Origin: Adiantum capillus-veneris
Lineage: Eukaryota > Streptophyta > Polypodiopsida > Polypodiales > Pteridaceae
Assembly (NCBI GenBank): GCA_014529385.2
Contig: CM043969.1
Coordinates: 11,449,001-11,513,000 of the forward strand
Reading direction: 5' to 3'
DNA length: 64,000 nt
The translations under genes and the position numbers were made by a program. The notes under the pieces are model-generated. The model worked only from the letters and a program-made list of their open reading frames with translations, was not told where the DNA came from and did not search any database. Of this stretch, positions 46,330 through 57,290 are shown piece after piece (position 1 is the first letter of the stretch; each line of letters starts with the position of its first letter).

Positions 46330-46656
46330 CGCCTAAATGTGTTTGGTGATACTTTGCTTTTGATAAGGCAGATAAATGGAACTTGGGATTGTAAGAATCA
46401 GGTTTTACTTGGTCAACTTCGCCAAGTTAAGGACCTTCTAAAGAAGTTTGAAGCAGTGAAGCTATTTCATGTTCCCAGAGCAGAAAATCAGGAGGCAGAT
46501 GCTCTAGCCAAAGAAATAATACAAGACGTTTCCGTAGGAGCAATCAAATTAAAGCTACCACTCTTCCAAGGTAGTGATGCTATGCCTGATGTCATCAGTT
46601 TTCTAGATACAGGAGAATGTCCAGCAGGATATACCAAAGGCCAAAAACAGTGGTAA
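46330..46656 (+). pseudogene. Second (archaeal-type) RNase H, C-terminal part
   Basis: Same frame as the RT after the TAA: NVFGDTLLLIRQINGTWDCK and HVPRAENQEADALAKE supply the third and fourth acidic residues of an archaeal-type RNase H. This domain, additional to the RT-linked RNase H, is a known mark of the Tat lineage. A frame change near 46630-46656 separates it from the integrase. Confidence 0.88.
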
Positions 46657-47909
46657 GGAAGGCTACTAGGTACCGCCTTGTAAACGACCACTTGTATTGT
46701 AAGGGCAAAGATCAAATTCTCAGGCGGGTGCCAACCTCCAGTGAGATCACAGAGGTAATTTCAAGTTGCCATGATGGCGTCTGCGGCGGTCATTTTGCTC
46801 TAGATATCACCAGTAAAAGGATTCTACAAGCAGGATACTCTTGGCCTAGTTTGAACAGGGATGTACACCATTGGTGTAAAACATGTAAGGCTTGTCAAGT
46901 GGCTAGTGATCGAACATTAACCTACGAACCACAAACTCCTATCATCTCATATGGTCCATTTGAGAAATGGGGAATAGATGCAATCGATCCTTTACCAAGG
47001 GCCCAATCAAGTAAATTGTACATCATAGTGGGGGTAGACTACATGACTCGATGGGAAGAAGCAACAGCCACCACCCGCATTACAGCCCAAGATGTGGCAA
47101 AGTTAATTTTTGAGCATATCGTTTTCCGTTTTGGCACTCCTCTTGAGATAATATGAGATAGAGGACCAGGATTCAGAGGTGATTTGGTGGGAGAACTGAT
47201 GAAGAAGTTAGGCATCACACGCCGGCATTCCACACCATACTATCCACAATGCAATGGTCTGGTAGAAAAGGTAAATGGAATGATTTGCAAAATCATCACA
47301 AAGCAGGTGAACAATCACAAAGGGGACTGGGATAAACATCTCATGGCAGCTCTTTGGGCCTAGAGAACAACGTTCCGAACATCACTCGGTTTCACCCCTT
47401 TCCATCTAGTTTATGGGAAGGAGGCAATTCTACCCATTGAGGTACAAATAGCCAGCTTACGAGTTTTGGCTAGCCAGATACATCGTCCGATTGTAAACCT
47501 ACGAAACCACATCTTGGATCTAGAGAGACTCCAACTGGATAGGGAAGAGGTAATCAATCACTATGTAGTACAGGCAGAACGACGCCGGCTCACTTTCAAT
47601 CAAGGGCTTAAAGAAAAGGGACTGGAAAAAGGTATGTTAGTACTGAGATACGACAACAGATTTGACACTAGGAAGGATAAGAAATTTCAACCCAGATGGG
47701 AAGGGCCATTCATCATCAAGAAACGCTATGACAACGGCAACTATAAGCTGATGGAAGTAGATGGGAGAATTCACAAGACTAGGGTCAATGGATGGAAACT
47801 GAAAATGTATTTTCTTAGGTTTGATCCAGAATTCATGCTAGATATTCCAGAAGAGGGAGAACCCTCTAACTCCACAGCTGAAGAAGCAGAAGACGGGCTA
47901 GAAGCATGA
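46617..47909 (+). pseudogene. int: Ty3/gypsy integrase
   Basis: Zinc-binding domain with CHDGVCGGHF and HHWCKTCKACQ (HHCC), then the catalytic core KWGIDAIDPLP (first Asp), VGVDYMTRWEEA, a TGA at 47154-47156 directly before DRGPGFRGD (second Asp), and NGLVEKVNGMI (Glu). A TAG at 47360-47362 follows WA. The C-terminal part (FQPRWEGPFIIKKRYDNGNY) matches the GPY/F-type module, ending EDGLEA TGA. No chromodomain. It would join element DNA to the host genome. Confidence 0.92.
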
Positions 47910-47921
47910 ATGCCTCTAGCC

Positions 47922-47937
47922 AAAGGGAGAGGGCTAA
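47922..47937 (+). promoter_or_regulatory. Polypurine tract of the Ty3/gypsy element
   Basis: AAAGGGAGAGGGCTAA ends directly at the TGATGG start of the 3' LTR, the expected plus-strand primer position. Confidence 0.8.
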
Positions 47938-48276
47938 TGATGGCCGATTTTTGAAAATCAACAAAAAAAAAAACTTATTTTTCCTCTGCCGGAGCCTTAG
48001 CGACACTGTTGGAAGGCTCGGCACCGCCTGGTAAACCCCACGACACCTCTATGCCCCCCCCCCCCCCCCCCCCCCCCCCCTCTTCGATTGGCCGGCCTTA
48101 TCACCCTCAGGCCCCTGCTTGTCTATACCCCGGCCTAGCCGGCCGCCCTCGGTTTCAGATACCCCTTCTCTCTTCCCCCGTAGTTTATTCCCCCCCCCCC
48201 CCCCCTCGGCTGGCATCGGATGAAATAACGCCCCACCCCCCCTCTCTCTCTCATTTTCCCTACATACTCTCTCTAA

Positions 48277-48340
<64 letters not shown>

Positions 48341-48517
48341 AAACTTCTCCTCCCCCTCCCCCCTACTGACCACCCCCGGCCAGGCACAAGCCTCGAGCAC
48401 CCACCCCGACCCCTCTCTCGTTTTTCCTCTCGTGCTCCCTCTGTGGCGAGCCGCATGGGAACCCCCCCCCTTGCTCTCCCGTATTCTTACACTCTCCCTC
48501 TCCCTCTCTCACACTCT

Positions 48518-48565
<48 letters not shown>

Positions 48566-48804
48566 CCTTGGCCTGCCAATATTCTTTCCCCCCTCTCTTC
48601 CTCACCCGCTCACTCACCCTCTCCTTGGCCCACTATCCCCACCCTCTATCCCCCCCCCACACCATTGACTTCTCCCCCCCTCCTCTCATCCTTGAGACAG
48701 CATGCAAGACGGAGGATAAGACAACCTCTCCCCCCACACACTCTCTTCCTCCCCCCCACGGTGGACACCCTCCCTATGGATTCCCCCTCCCTCTAGCGCC
48801 ACCT

Positions 48805-48856
<52 letters not shown>

Positions 48857-48972
48857 CTCTCGTTTCAACCCGAAGACGCAGCGCATGGAGCCGGAGCCAA
48901 CTCTCAATACACACACCACACACTCACACCCTCATCCTCACCCTCTCCCTCATCCTCATCCTCACACTCACT
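47938..48972 (+). repeat. 3' LTR of the Ty3/gypsy element, truncated
   Basis: Aligns to the start of the 5' LTR up to CTCATCCTCACACTCAC, then enters unrelated DNA. It keeps two blocks absent from the 5' LTR (about 48081-48235 and 48563-48750) and has longer C runs (C27 at 48054-48080, C44 at 48519-48562) and CT runs (48276-48337, 48809-48853). Confidence 0.88.
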
Positions 48973-50426
48973 AAGGTGTTGCCTCTACTTGTTTTGTAGT
49001 GCTTGACACAAAGGTTTCTTTTGTGCACAAATAGTGAAAGGTTGCAAGTTAGAGAGGTCAAGTGTCACTACTTTTCCTCTAAAACAACGTTCTTTGTTAC
49101 ATCTTGCAGGTAGGTGCTTCAAATCCATGCTTATTAGAGGTGGGTAATCTTATCCTAAAATTCTTATCCTTATATATATATTTTAGAATTGTTTATTCTC
49201 AGTTGGATGGAAATACTTGCAAATTTATACATCATATACTTAACAAATGTCTTTATTATACAGCTTGCAAATATCGAATTCATACATGTTTTTGTTTGAA
49301 GAACATGTCTCTAACACATCATGATAAAAGGTGACCTCTTACTATGCTAGTTGAGTGGCGTTATTTACAAGAATGGCTCAAGGAACTGGCATAAAATGAA
49401 GCTTTTACGGTGGCACAAAGCCCTCCTCAATCAATGTGGCTCCCACTACACCAAAAATCATTATGCTAACATAGAGAGATCCCTAGTAGGACAATACAAC
49501 AAGTTTTCATCACCAACACAGTCTTTTCTAACATGAGGGCACCCCCACCAAAGATATTTTTATGTAATAAGTCACCCCATGAGCATACCATGTCATGGAA
49601 TGGATGTAAGAACTATGACCGCACTACCCCTTGGAAGTTGTTCATGAATGTATGTTTATCAAAGTTAATAAGAAGAAATTTGAACATTTTTGTTTGTTGA
49701 TGTGTAAGAGCACTCTACGTCTACCATATTTTAGATTGTTTGATAAGTTAAATAAGATTTGTAGTCATTTAAAGTGTAAATTTGTTTTTTTTTTGTAAGA
49801 TTGTACATAAAAGGACATGATAAAGTACAAGAGATCTCGACGGTATAAACCTCGATGAGATTCCTACCATGCACTTGTGACACCATACCTCTCTTTGAAC
49901 CCTTTTATTTCTATCATTGTGAAAAATCCAAGGGGGACCTATTTTCAAATTTTTAACAATAACTTTTTTTTTAAGAAAGTTTTGGTTATTTTAAAGTTTG
50001 TACACAATCTAAGAGTTCATTCTGATTGTTTTCCTTCAATTTCAAATTTTGACCGAGGACACTCCTTGGAAGCCACTTTTGAAGGTATTAGGGCGAGATT
50101 TTGAGAAAGTTTTGTATGTAGGAAATACATTCCTTAACACAATGAAAAACATTGGTTCCTTGAGTATTTTCAGATTCCATGGTTTTAATGCTCGTTGGAG
50201 CTCGTAGATTAAGAAAAATATAAGAAATGTCTGTTTTACATCAATTTTGTTAGAAATTGCCAACTTGCACGTTGATTTTTAGAGAATCCGAGCAAGATAT
50301 GTTTTTTTCGCATCACACGATGGTCAAAGAGAGCGACGAGATGAACAAATTCATGTGAGACAAGCTCGAACAGATTCGAAGACGATTAGAAGGTAGAAGC
50401 TGTTGAAAATAGCCTAAAAGTTCAAC
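48973..50426. other. No gene seen
   Basis: AT-rich sequence with short frames only. Unrelated to the missing part of the LTR. Confidence 0.5.
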
Positions 50427-50603
50427 ACAATAATTTTGCAATTATTTTCCATGTAAAGGCCCCCGGGGCCCTCATCAAGAGTGGCCACAAGGGCGCGCTA
50501 AATGCCAATTCAAAAGTCCTGGATGGACATTTCGCGCGCTTGTGGCCACTCTTGTTGAGGGCCCTAAGGGCCTTAACATGGCAAAAATTTCCAAAATTAT
50601 TGT
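50427..50603. repeat. Long imperfect inverted repeat (arms about 76 bp, spacer about 23 bp)
   Basis: Arm 1 is 50427-50504 and arm 2 is 50528-50603. In the arms, CAATAATTTTG, CCATGT, AAGGCCC, GGGCCCTCA, AAGAGTGGCCACAAG and GCGCG pair across the centre. Transcribed either way it would fold into a long near-perfect hairpin. It could be a foldback element or a small-RNA precursor. Confidence 0.88.
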
Positions 50604-50819
50604 ATATGAGCATGAGATAAAGATGTAATGTTAGATGTACAGAGAGCAAGAGCTCCCCCCCCTCCCCCTCCCTCCCCATTTTGCTATGTGTGCAAAGGCC
50701 TCACAAGTGCCCCTAGAAATCAAGCAAACAAGCAGCCATTTTTTACTTCCTTGTGTCCACCCCCTGTTCTCGGGAATGTCTTTGTAAAGGCATGGGCAAA
50801 CAACTAAAATATGTCCCTA

Positions 50820-50885
50820 TTTGTCATTTTAAAGCCCTAGGGACCCTCAACAAGAGGGACCACAAGGGCGTGCAAAATGACCAAA
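50820..50885. repeat. Third copy of the hairpin arm
   Basis: TTAAAGCCCTAGGGACCCTCAACAAGAGGGACCACAAGGGCGTGC-like sequence, in the orientation of arm 1, 370 bp downstream. It continues into CCAAACAGGGTCCTGTTTC. Its presence singly shows that the unit is a dispersed or duplicated repeat. Confidence 0.8.
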
Positions 50886-51330
50886 CAGGGTCCTGTTTCA
50901 AGGTACTGAATAGCAATCTGTGCGAGCCTCAGTGCGAGCCTCACGAGGCCTCATATGTCGTCGACGACCTCGACTACGACGATGATATGGAGATTCAACA
51001 GGCGAGCACTTTCGGAGTTTGATGATCATTGATCACTCTAGAGTCTAGAGTCTACCTAGCCCTTTATACTTTTTGTTATCCTTGAGGCCTGTCCTTTTTG
51101 AGCCCTTGTGGCATGCACTTTTCATTTTGTATCCATCGATGTTTTATTAGCACATTTGTGCCTATATGACATGTTCTTTGGTCTATTTAGTGTAAATTTG
51201 TGGTCAAAGTGATGGTCTATGTGTGTGGCATGTCTGTAGGTCAAAAAATGCCAAAAAAACTCTTCTGTTTTTTTTTGCCGTTCTTACCCCCGTCCCCGTT
51301 CCCGGCCCCGACCCGCCGTCCCATGTAACT
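50886..51330. other. No gene seen
   Basis: A short acidic frame near 50930-51022 (VVDDLDYDDDMEIQQ) is the end of an 89-codon ORF with no motif. G/C-rich words at 51290-51330. Confidence 0.4.
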
Positions 51331-51500
51331 ATGCAGAATGACCTATGAGACCAACAAGTTACAAACTAGTGAATCTAATACAAAGTCTGTGTGCTGAAAA
51401 AAAGACTAATATCCTTCAAAAAATGTGGAGGAAAGACTAGAGACTCTCTAGTCAATACAAAGGTACAAAATAATGAGGGATGCAAGAAACATGAGCTACA
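51331..51500 (-). mobile_element. 3' tail of a minus-strand LINE, separated from its body by LINE-1
   Basis: On the minus strand, CAGACTTTGTATTAGATTCAC through GGTCTCATAGGTCATT (51400-51337) matches the 3' tails of LINE copy A (59840-59783) and copy C (63990-63935). The corresponding body, copy B, stops at 58417 next to the LINE-1 poly(A). LINE-1 therefore appears to be inserted into copy B, about 60-150 bp from its 3' end. Confidence 0.65.
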
Positions 51501-51995
51501 AATTGATGGAAGCGTACTCACTGCACCCGTCCCCCCTTTCGCCATCGTTGCCTACCCCCTGCCCTCGCGTGGCACCCTCCCCCTCTCCTCCTCGCGCAGC
51601 CCACCCTGCCCGTCCCCTGCGCGCTCAGCCTCGCCCGCTACCACTCACGCTGCCCAGCCCGCAAACAGATGCCCCTCCCACTCCCCCTCGTGCTCTGCAG
51701 CCCGCCACTGCCCCCCATCCCGCCCCGCCCCGCCCCGCCCGTTGCCGTCTTCTAGCCAGCCCGCTGCCCGTTGCCCAGCCCCGCCCGTCGCTCCCTCCAC
51801 TGCCCGCCCATCCCTTGTCGTTGCTCAGCCCGCCTGCCTGTCCATTCCCCCGCTCGCGTTGCAATCTTCCTTTAGCCCGGTCCTTCTCCCTTCCTGCTTG
51901 TCAGGCTTCGCCAACACCTTCGATGTGCTCGGTCTAGCAAGAATCTTCCCGTTCATCGACGCTCCTTCGCTTCTTCTTCACAGCAGCAGACACAG

Positions 51996-53955
51996 ATGGA
52001 GGCTCAAGCTCCACTGCAGAGGGACTCCAATGAAGCCCCCTCGCCCAACCTCGTTGAGCCCACCATTCGACTTACTCTCTCACCGACAGAGCAAGCGAGC
52101 CTAGCCGCAGAGGTGGGATGCCTGCAGGCGACTTCCGTCATCTGCAAGATTCTCGGCACCAAACCTAGAAGAGGTGGGACGCCTGCAGGCGACTTCCGTC
52201 ATCTGCAAGATTCTCAGCACCAAACCTAGCAGAGGAGAGCTGCGTGATCTTCTCCAGGCCCGCCTTGTCGCAGAGGTGGGCAAGATCTTGGACGTCCAGT
52301 TCCTCGGACGAGGCTACTATCAAATCGAGTTTGAAACCTTCGAGATGGCATCCAAGGTCATTGCCATGAGCCCCTTGACCATCCGAGCAGTTCGAGCCCA
52401 CTTTCGAGAGTGGAGACATGGTTTTGACCTAGCTCCAGATGTTCTGGTAGAGGAGGTATACCTTCCAATCTCCGTCTGCTTTTCTGGTTTGAGGAGGGAG
52501 TACCTACCACTTTTGTCCAGGATAGGCTCAGTGATTGAGACTCTCGTGGAGACACCTTGCACGGCAGCCTCAATAGCTGCCAAGGCGGCCGGCATTCCCT
52601 CGGTATGTGTACTAGTTAGGGACACCCACACTCTCCCGAAGGTCATCTTACTTCCTCGGGTCAATAGGAGTTGGTTCCGACAGAGCGTGGAATATTCAAG
52701 TCTCTCAAATTAGTGCTTCATTTGTCGACAGATGAGCCATCTTGCGAAGGCCTGTCCACGGAGGAGACCCCGACCTACACCACAGGCCCAGCCCCAGCCC
52801 TCAAAGGCTGGCCAGTAGCAGCAGACAGAGCCACAAAGTACACAAGCAGAGCCACACTCCGAGCTTGGGCCTCATGTAGAGGAGGGCTGGCAGCAGGTCC
52901 GTGGGCGACGTCGGCAGGGGCCGTCGTGCCAGCCTGGCACTCAGAGTGGTCCTCGGGCTCCTCCCCAGCAGCAATGGGTTCCCACGGGCAACTGATTCGA
53001 CTCTCTTCAGTAGGACGAGGTCCGTGGTCCAGCCTCCAACTCAGAATCACCCTCGACAAACCCCCCTCCTCCCCCCTCCTCTCCCCCTGCTTCCGCTCCC
53101 CCCCTTCCCCCTTGTCCCTCTACCTCTCCACCTCGCTCTCCATCCTCTGCCGATCCCCCTCGTTCCCCCTTGCCCCCTTCTCCACCTGCTCCCTCACCTC
53201 CTCCCGCTCCAGTCCCACAGCCGTCCCAGACGACAGGGCCTTCTTCAACTGCTAGGAGATCTTTTGGCAGCGCCTTTGTCACGAGTCGTTTGGCGAGAGA
53301 GAGACAGCCTTTCTTGTGACCTCCTCTTCTAGTGCAGACGTTTCCTTTTGCAGCAGTTCCTCGTGGTCTAACGAGCTTCGACATTCGTCGTCGTTGGGAT
53401 TTCTTTGCCTACGACTTTACACGGTTTCTCGACGACCCCTCACCAGACCTTGAGGCAACCTGCTTGAGAGTTCATGTGTTCCTTGCAGCTAGGGGGATAG
53501 ATGCCTTGGACTCGGCGGTTGGCTTCTCTTTTCTCCTCTGTGACAGGGACCGCGCTGAGTGGACTATAGACTCAGTGTTGGAGTGGCTGCAGACACAAGC
53601 CCTAGAGTTCTCTCATCACATGGTAGACCTAGGAGTTACAGACATGCTTCAGACTCTTTGGCCATTGGCCAAGTTTGTTGTGACACCTCCAGACGCAGTA
53701 GGATGTAGACACATTGTGGTTCACTTTTTTGCTGACACGCAGAGCCCGCCATGCTATGTACACATACATGAGGACTCCTGGACAGGGGAGGTTGCTTTAC
53801 GCACGGCTCGGTCTACTTGGGCTTGGGCTCGACACTCTTTGCAGTCACGCCTATCTCGAGGACACTCGGATGCGAATTACTCCCCATCCAAGCCTACCTT
53901 GAAGATAGCACGGTTAGCTGTTGCGGCAACATCAGTTCTCTCTTGCTCCCCATGA
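51996..53955 (+). pseudogene. LINE-1 ORF1 protein
   Basis: The best start is MEAQAPLQRD at 51996. A 61-bp tandem duplication (52110-52231) shifts the frame. From 52174, frame 1 gives the DUF4283-like block (ICKILSTKPSRGELRDLLQA, GRGYYQIEFETFEMASKVI, LPISVCFSGLRREYLPLL) and, after a TAG at 52711-52713, a CCHC knuckle CFICRQMSHLAKAC (52714-52755). A Pro-rich linker with several stops follows. From 53332 the frame is open for 207 codons (RRRWDFFAYDFTRFLDD onward) to TGA at 53953-53955. The protein would bind element RNA. The last 207 codons have no motif I know but are clearly the same reading frame. Confidence 0.82.
52110..52231 (+). repeat. 61-bp tandem duplication inside LINE-1 ORF1
   Basis: Two near-identical 61-bp units start at 52110 and 52171, differing at about three positions. 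The length is not a multiple of three, so the duplication breaks ORF1 just inside its N-terminus. Confidence 0.92.
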
Positions 53956-54788
53956 GGATCGTCTCACGGAACGTACAGGGACTAGGTGGGTCCTAGTTTC
54001 AGCATCAGAGGGGCCGACTGCGTCAGGAGCTTCAGCTATGCCTCGTGGGAGGAGAGATTGACCTTCCTATGCTACAAGAGCATCATCTGTGTGAGAGCCG
54101 CATTAGACATTGTGGTCAGCTTTTGCGTGGACGGTATGAGACTTTTTGGTCAGCTGCATTTGGACCTGGAGGCATCCAGGGCGGGGTATGTATGACTATT
54201 GCAGATTCTTTGCAGCAGGCCATTGTGGGCAGAGGGATTATTGTGCCAGGCAAGGCTCACTGGATCACTATGCAGGTTCAGGGTTGTCTCGTGGGCTTCC
54301 TGAACATCTATGCGCCCAATGTGGCGAGTGCACGTGCAAAGTTTTGGTCTCAGATTGTTAAGTCTCTGCCGCAGGCAGAGCAATGGTGCATAGGGGGTGA
54401 CTTCAACATATTTGAGGAAACCTCTGACAGGATTGGTGGTAGCCATACTACTGTGCATGGAGTTGAGATAGCTTGGGAGAGGTTTTGTACGACTGCGGGT
54501 TACAGATGTGTGGCAGCATTCCAGTTTTATGTGCCCCCCCAGGCCTTCTCTCGTTCGGACCGCAAAGTGGGAGGCATGAATCTATCTCGGATAGATCACT
54601 TCTACACTAGTGACCACTTATGTGACTTGGATGGGACAGTTGGCATTCTGGCAAGGACTTCCTTTTCGGACCATGCTCCAGTGATCCTTACAGTGACTGA
54701 TAGACAGGGGAGAGGGAGCACGACGCTTCGCATCCCAGAGAGGGTCTTGCTGGACTTAGCGCTTAGAGAGCGACTGGAGGCTCTTTGA
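53952..54788 (+). pseudogene. LINE-1 ORF2, endonuclease domain
   Basis: ATG at 53952 overlaps the ORF1 stop as ATGA. MRIVSRNVQGLG is the standard start of an apurinic-like endonuclease. After a TAG at 53994-53996 the frame continues with MLQEHHLCESRI (catalytic Glu), VGFLNIYAPN, CIGGDFNIFEE (GDFN), MNLSRIDHFYTSD and SFSDHAPVIL (SDH). The frame ends with a TGA at 54786-54788. It would nick target DNA to prime reverse transcription. Confidence 0.9.
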
Positions 54789-57290
54789 ACAGAGAGCTTA
54801 GACATGCAGGATTCTCCTTTTGACAGAGTGGCCTCAGGACTTGCTCAGCTTGGTCAACTTTTTCTCTAGGAGTCTTCGGCTTGCCTGGTTGCAGCGAGAG
54901 AGGAGGAGCAGCGTCTCCGACGGGGCATTTCTTCCTTGCAGAGGATGCAGGAGCAGCATCCAGTCAGTCCTTGGTTGGAGGGGCAGTTACAGCAGACTCG
55001 CCAGGAGCTCCTCAGCACAGAGGAGAGGCACCATGAGTTTGCTTTCCATCGACAGGCATCTCAGTGGACCCAAGTGGGTGACAGAGTGATAGGCGCTTTC
55101 TTTGAGGCAGTGGGACCTCGGCATTTGCATGCCAAGGTCAATCAATTGAGGACGCCTGACGGGTCAGTTGCTTCAGAGACAGAGGACATGCGTGGAATTG
55201 CCACTGATTTCTACCATGATCTACTGTCTGCAGAGCGTCAGGATGCATGTAGAGAGCAGTTGTGGACACAAATGCCTTGTCTTGTGACTGAGGAGATGCG
55301 CCAGAGGCTTGAGCTACCTCTTCAGCTATAGGAGCTACACACGGCTCTTAGCGCACTCCCTCGTGGTAGCTGTCCAAGTGAGGATGGCTTGACTCCCAGT
55401 TTTTTCTTGGAGTATTGGGACTTGCTTGGCTCAGATCTCTGTAGTGCTTTTCAGTACATCCTGCACACAGGAGAGATGCCTGACAGCATGAGTGATGGCC
55501 TGATTTACCTCATTCCCAAGGAGGGTAGCTCCTCGGATGGGATTCGACAGTGGCGCCCCATCACCATCCTCAACTCAGCCTACAAAATTCTTGCCAAGGC
55601 TCTGAGTTTGAGGGTTCAACCACTTCTAGAGAGCATTATACATAGAACTCAGATAGGTTTTGTCAAGGAGCGTAGTATCCTTGACAACATCTTTACTTTT
55701 TGAGAGGCTTCTGCCCTCGCGCGGCTCCGCGGTGAGGATCTGGTGATTCTTCTTCTCGATTTTGAGAAGGCCTATGATAGAGTTGATTGCGACTTTCTAG
55801 AGGGCACTCTACGCAGGATGGGCTTCTCAGATGCTTGGATCAGAGAGGTGTCAGCTTTGTACAGACAGGAACACAGTCAGGTACTTTTGTCAGGAGGTAG
55901 AGGTGATAGTTTCATGCTCACACATTCGGTCAAACATGGCTGCCCTCTTGCCCCCTTCCTCTTTTTGTTCTAAGCTGAGACGATGAGCAAGTTTTTGGTT
56001 TCACAGTAGGTTGGTTTACGTGGCTTAGCACTTCCTATTCGGGGAGATGAGCTACTGGACACTGAGTTTGCAGACGACTCAGCCTTGTACTTGGATGGCC
56101 AGAGGCCAACCTTCACAGGTGTGAGCAGGCTCTTGAGACTTTTTGTTGTGCATCTGGCGCACTGATCAACTAGAGAAAGACAGTGGCTTTCTCGATTGGT
56201 AGTGCTCCTATGCCCGATTGGATGCCAGGTGAGGGTTTCAGGTGGATTCCCCTAGGGACTGCAGTACGGTACTTGGGCTGTCAGGTTGGTTTGGACTTGT
56301 CTCCCAAGCAGAAAATTGCTCCCCTCCTCCTGTCTATCAGGAGGAAGTTGTACATTGGAGCTCTGCACGAATTTCTCTGGCAGGAAGAGTCGTAGTGGCC
56401 AACCAGGTGTTGTTGGCTACTATGTGATACATCACTTCTCGTTGGATCTTCTCGAGTTCTTGTATCAGCCAGGTAGAGAGGCTGATCAGGAACTTCCTTT
56501 GGTCAGGGCATGACACTCAGATAGCCCGGGCCAAGGTGGCATGGCAGGTCGTCACTCTTCCTTGTTCTCAAGGAGGGTTGGGGATCATAGACCCAACACA
56601 ACAAAGCAGAGCCCTTCTTGGAAAGTTCATTGTCAGAGGACTTCTTCTAGGTGAGGAGCCCTAGAAGGAGTTCTTGCTTCAGAGGCTTAGTGCTAGGGTG
56701 CCTCAGGCAGGAGGCCCCTGGTGACCCTCGACTAGATGGATTTTCACAGAGATGCACAAAGTTGGCGTGAGCAGGAGACTAGAGGACCGCTTCGCTGTGA
56801 GTTTGCTCCAATCTTGGAAGCAACTGCGGCGAGGCTTGGAGCAACGTCAGCCTACTTGCACGGAGGAGCGCTTGAGACATCCCCTTGTTTGGAACCCCAT
56901 GGTTAGCACTCAGAGAGGCCACTTGGTTGGTAGTCGAAATCATGTTTCCTGGGGTCCCATGACAGAGGGTCCAACACGCTCTTTAGGTGACTAGTTATAG
57001 TTTTCAGGCTTGTCAGAGGAGCTTCAGGGCTTTCAGCTCTACAGGGCATGAGAGGGGTGCAAAGCATGTGTCAGGACATCTCAGAGGCAGTACCAGCTGA
57101 ATGGCTCACACCTCTCGAGTCAGCAGCGCCCAGATGGATGGGATCCTTCACGCGACTGGAGGTTCTCATCTCAATTCGGGCTTGCTCAGAGACTATACCC
57201 TCCTTGTTTTTCGAGCTACAGGGTGAGGGACGCTTACACCGAGTTGCAGTAGAGGCCCCGCAGGTGGCAGAGTGCCGTTTTCAAAGGATC
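54789..57290 (+). pseudogene. LINE-1 ORF2, reverse transcriptase domain
   Basis: Same frame as the endonuclease for most of its length: EEMRQRLELPLQL stop ELHTALSALP, GLIYLIPKEGSSSDGIRQWRPITILN, TQIGFVKERSILDNI stop, LLLDFEKAYDRVDCDFL, SVKHGCPLAPFLFLF stop, and the catalytic EFADDSALYLDG near 56068-56103, then RYLGCQVGLDL and the thumb region to LVWNPMVSTQRG. I count at least eight in-frame stops plus frame changes. The 61-bp piece at 13848 derives from 56866-56926. Confidence 0.9.

Larger units (their letters stand above)
39181..48972 (+). mobile_element. Ty3/gypsy LTR retrotransposon, Tat/Ogre-like lineage
   Basis: LTRs start TGATGGCCGATTTTTG at 39181 and 47938. The internal region has, in order, an extra ORF with a CCHC knuckle, gag, protease, RT, RNase H, a second (archaeal-type) RNase H, and integrase. 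An extra ORF before gag and a second RNase H after the first are known features of Tat/Ogre elements of plants. The 3' LTR is cut short at about 48972 relative to the 2.1-kb 5' LTR. At least seven nonsense codons and three frame changes make it defective. No target duplication can be checked because the 3' end is lost. Confidence 0.93.

Noticed and set aside
48009-48999. Long Pro/Ser/Leu frames on both strands
   Set aside because: Low-complexity sequence of the gypsy 3' LTR, not genes.
50753-51022. 89-codon plus-strand frame as a gene
   Set aside because: It runs through the third hairpin-arm copy and has no motif; the acidic end is too short to interpret.
51391-51937. Pro/Arg-rich frames before LINE-1 ORF1 (up to 237 codons)
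   Set aside because: GC-rich leader with open frames in several phases; no motif, and the better-supported ORF1 start is at 51996.
53007-53384. Minus-strand Gly-rich frame of 125 codons
   Set aside because: Antisense of the Pro-rich linker of LINE-1 ORF1.
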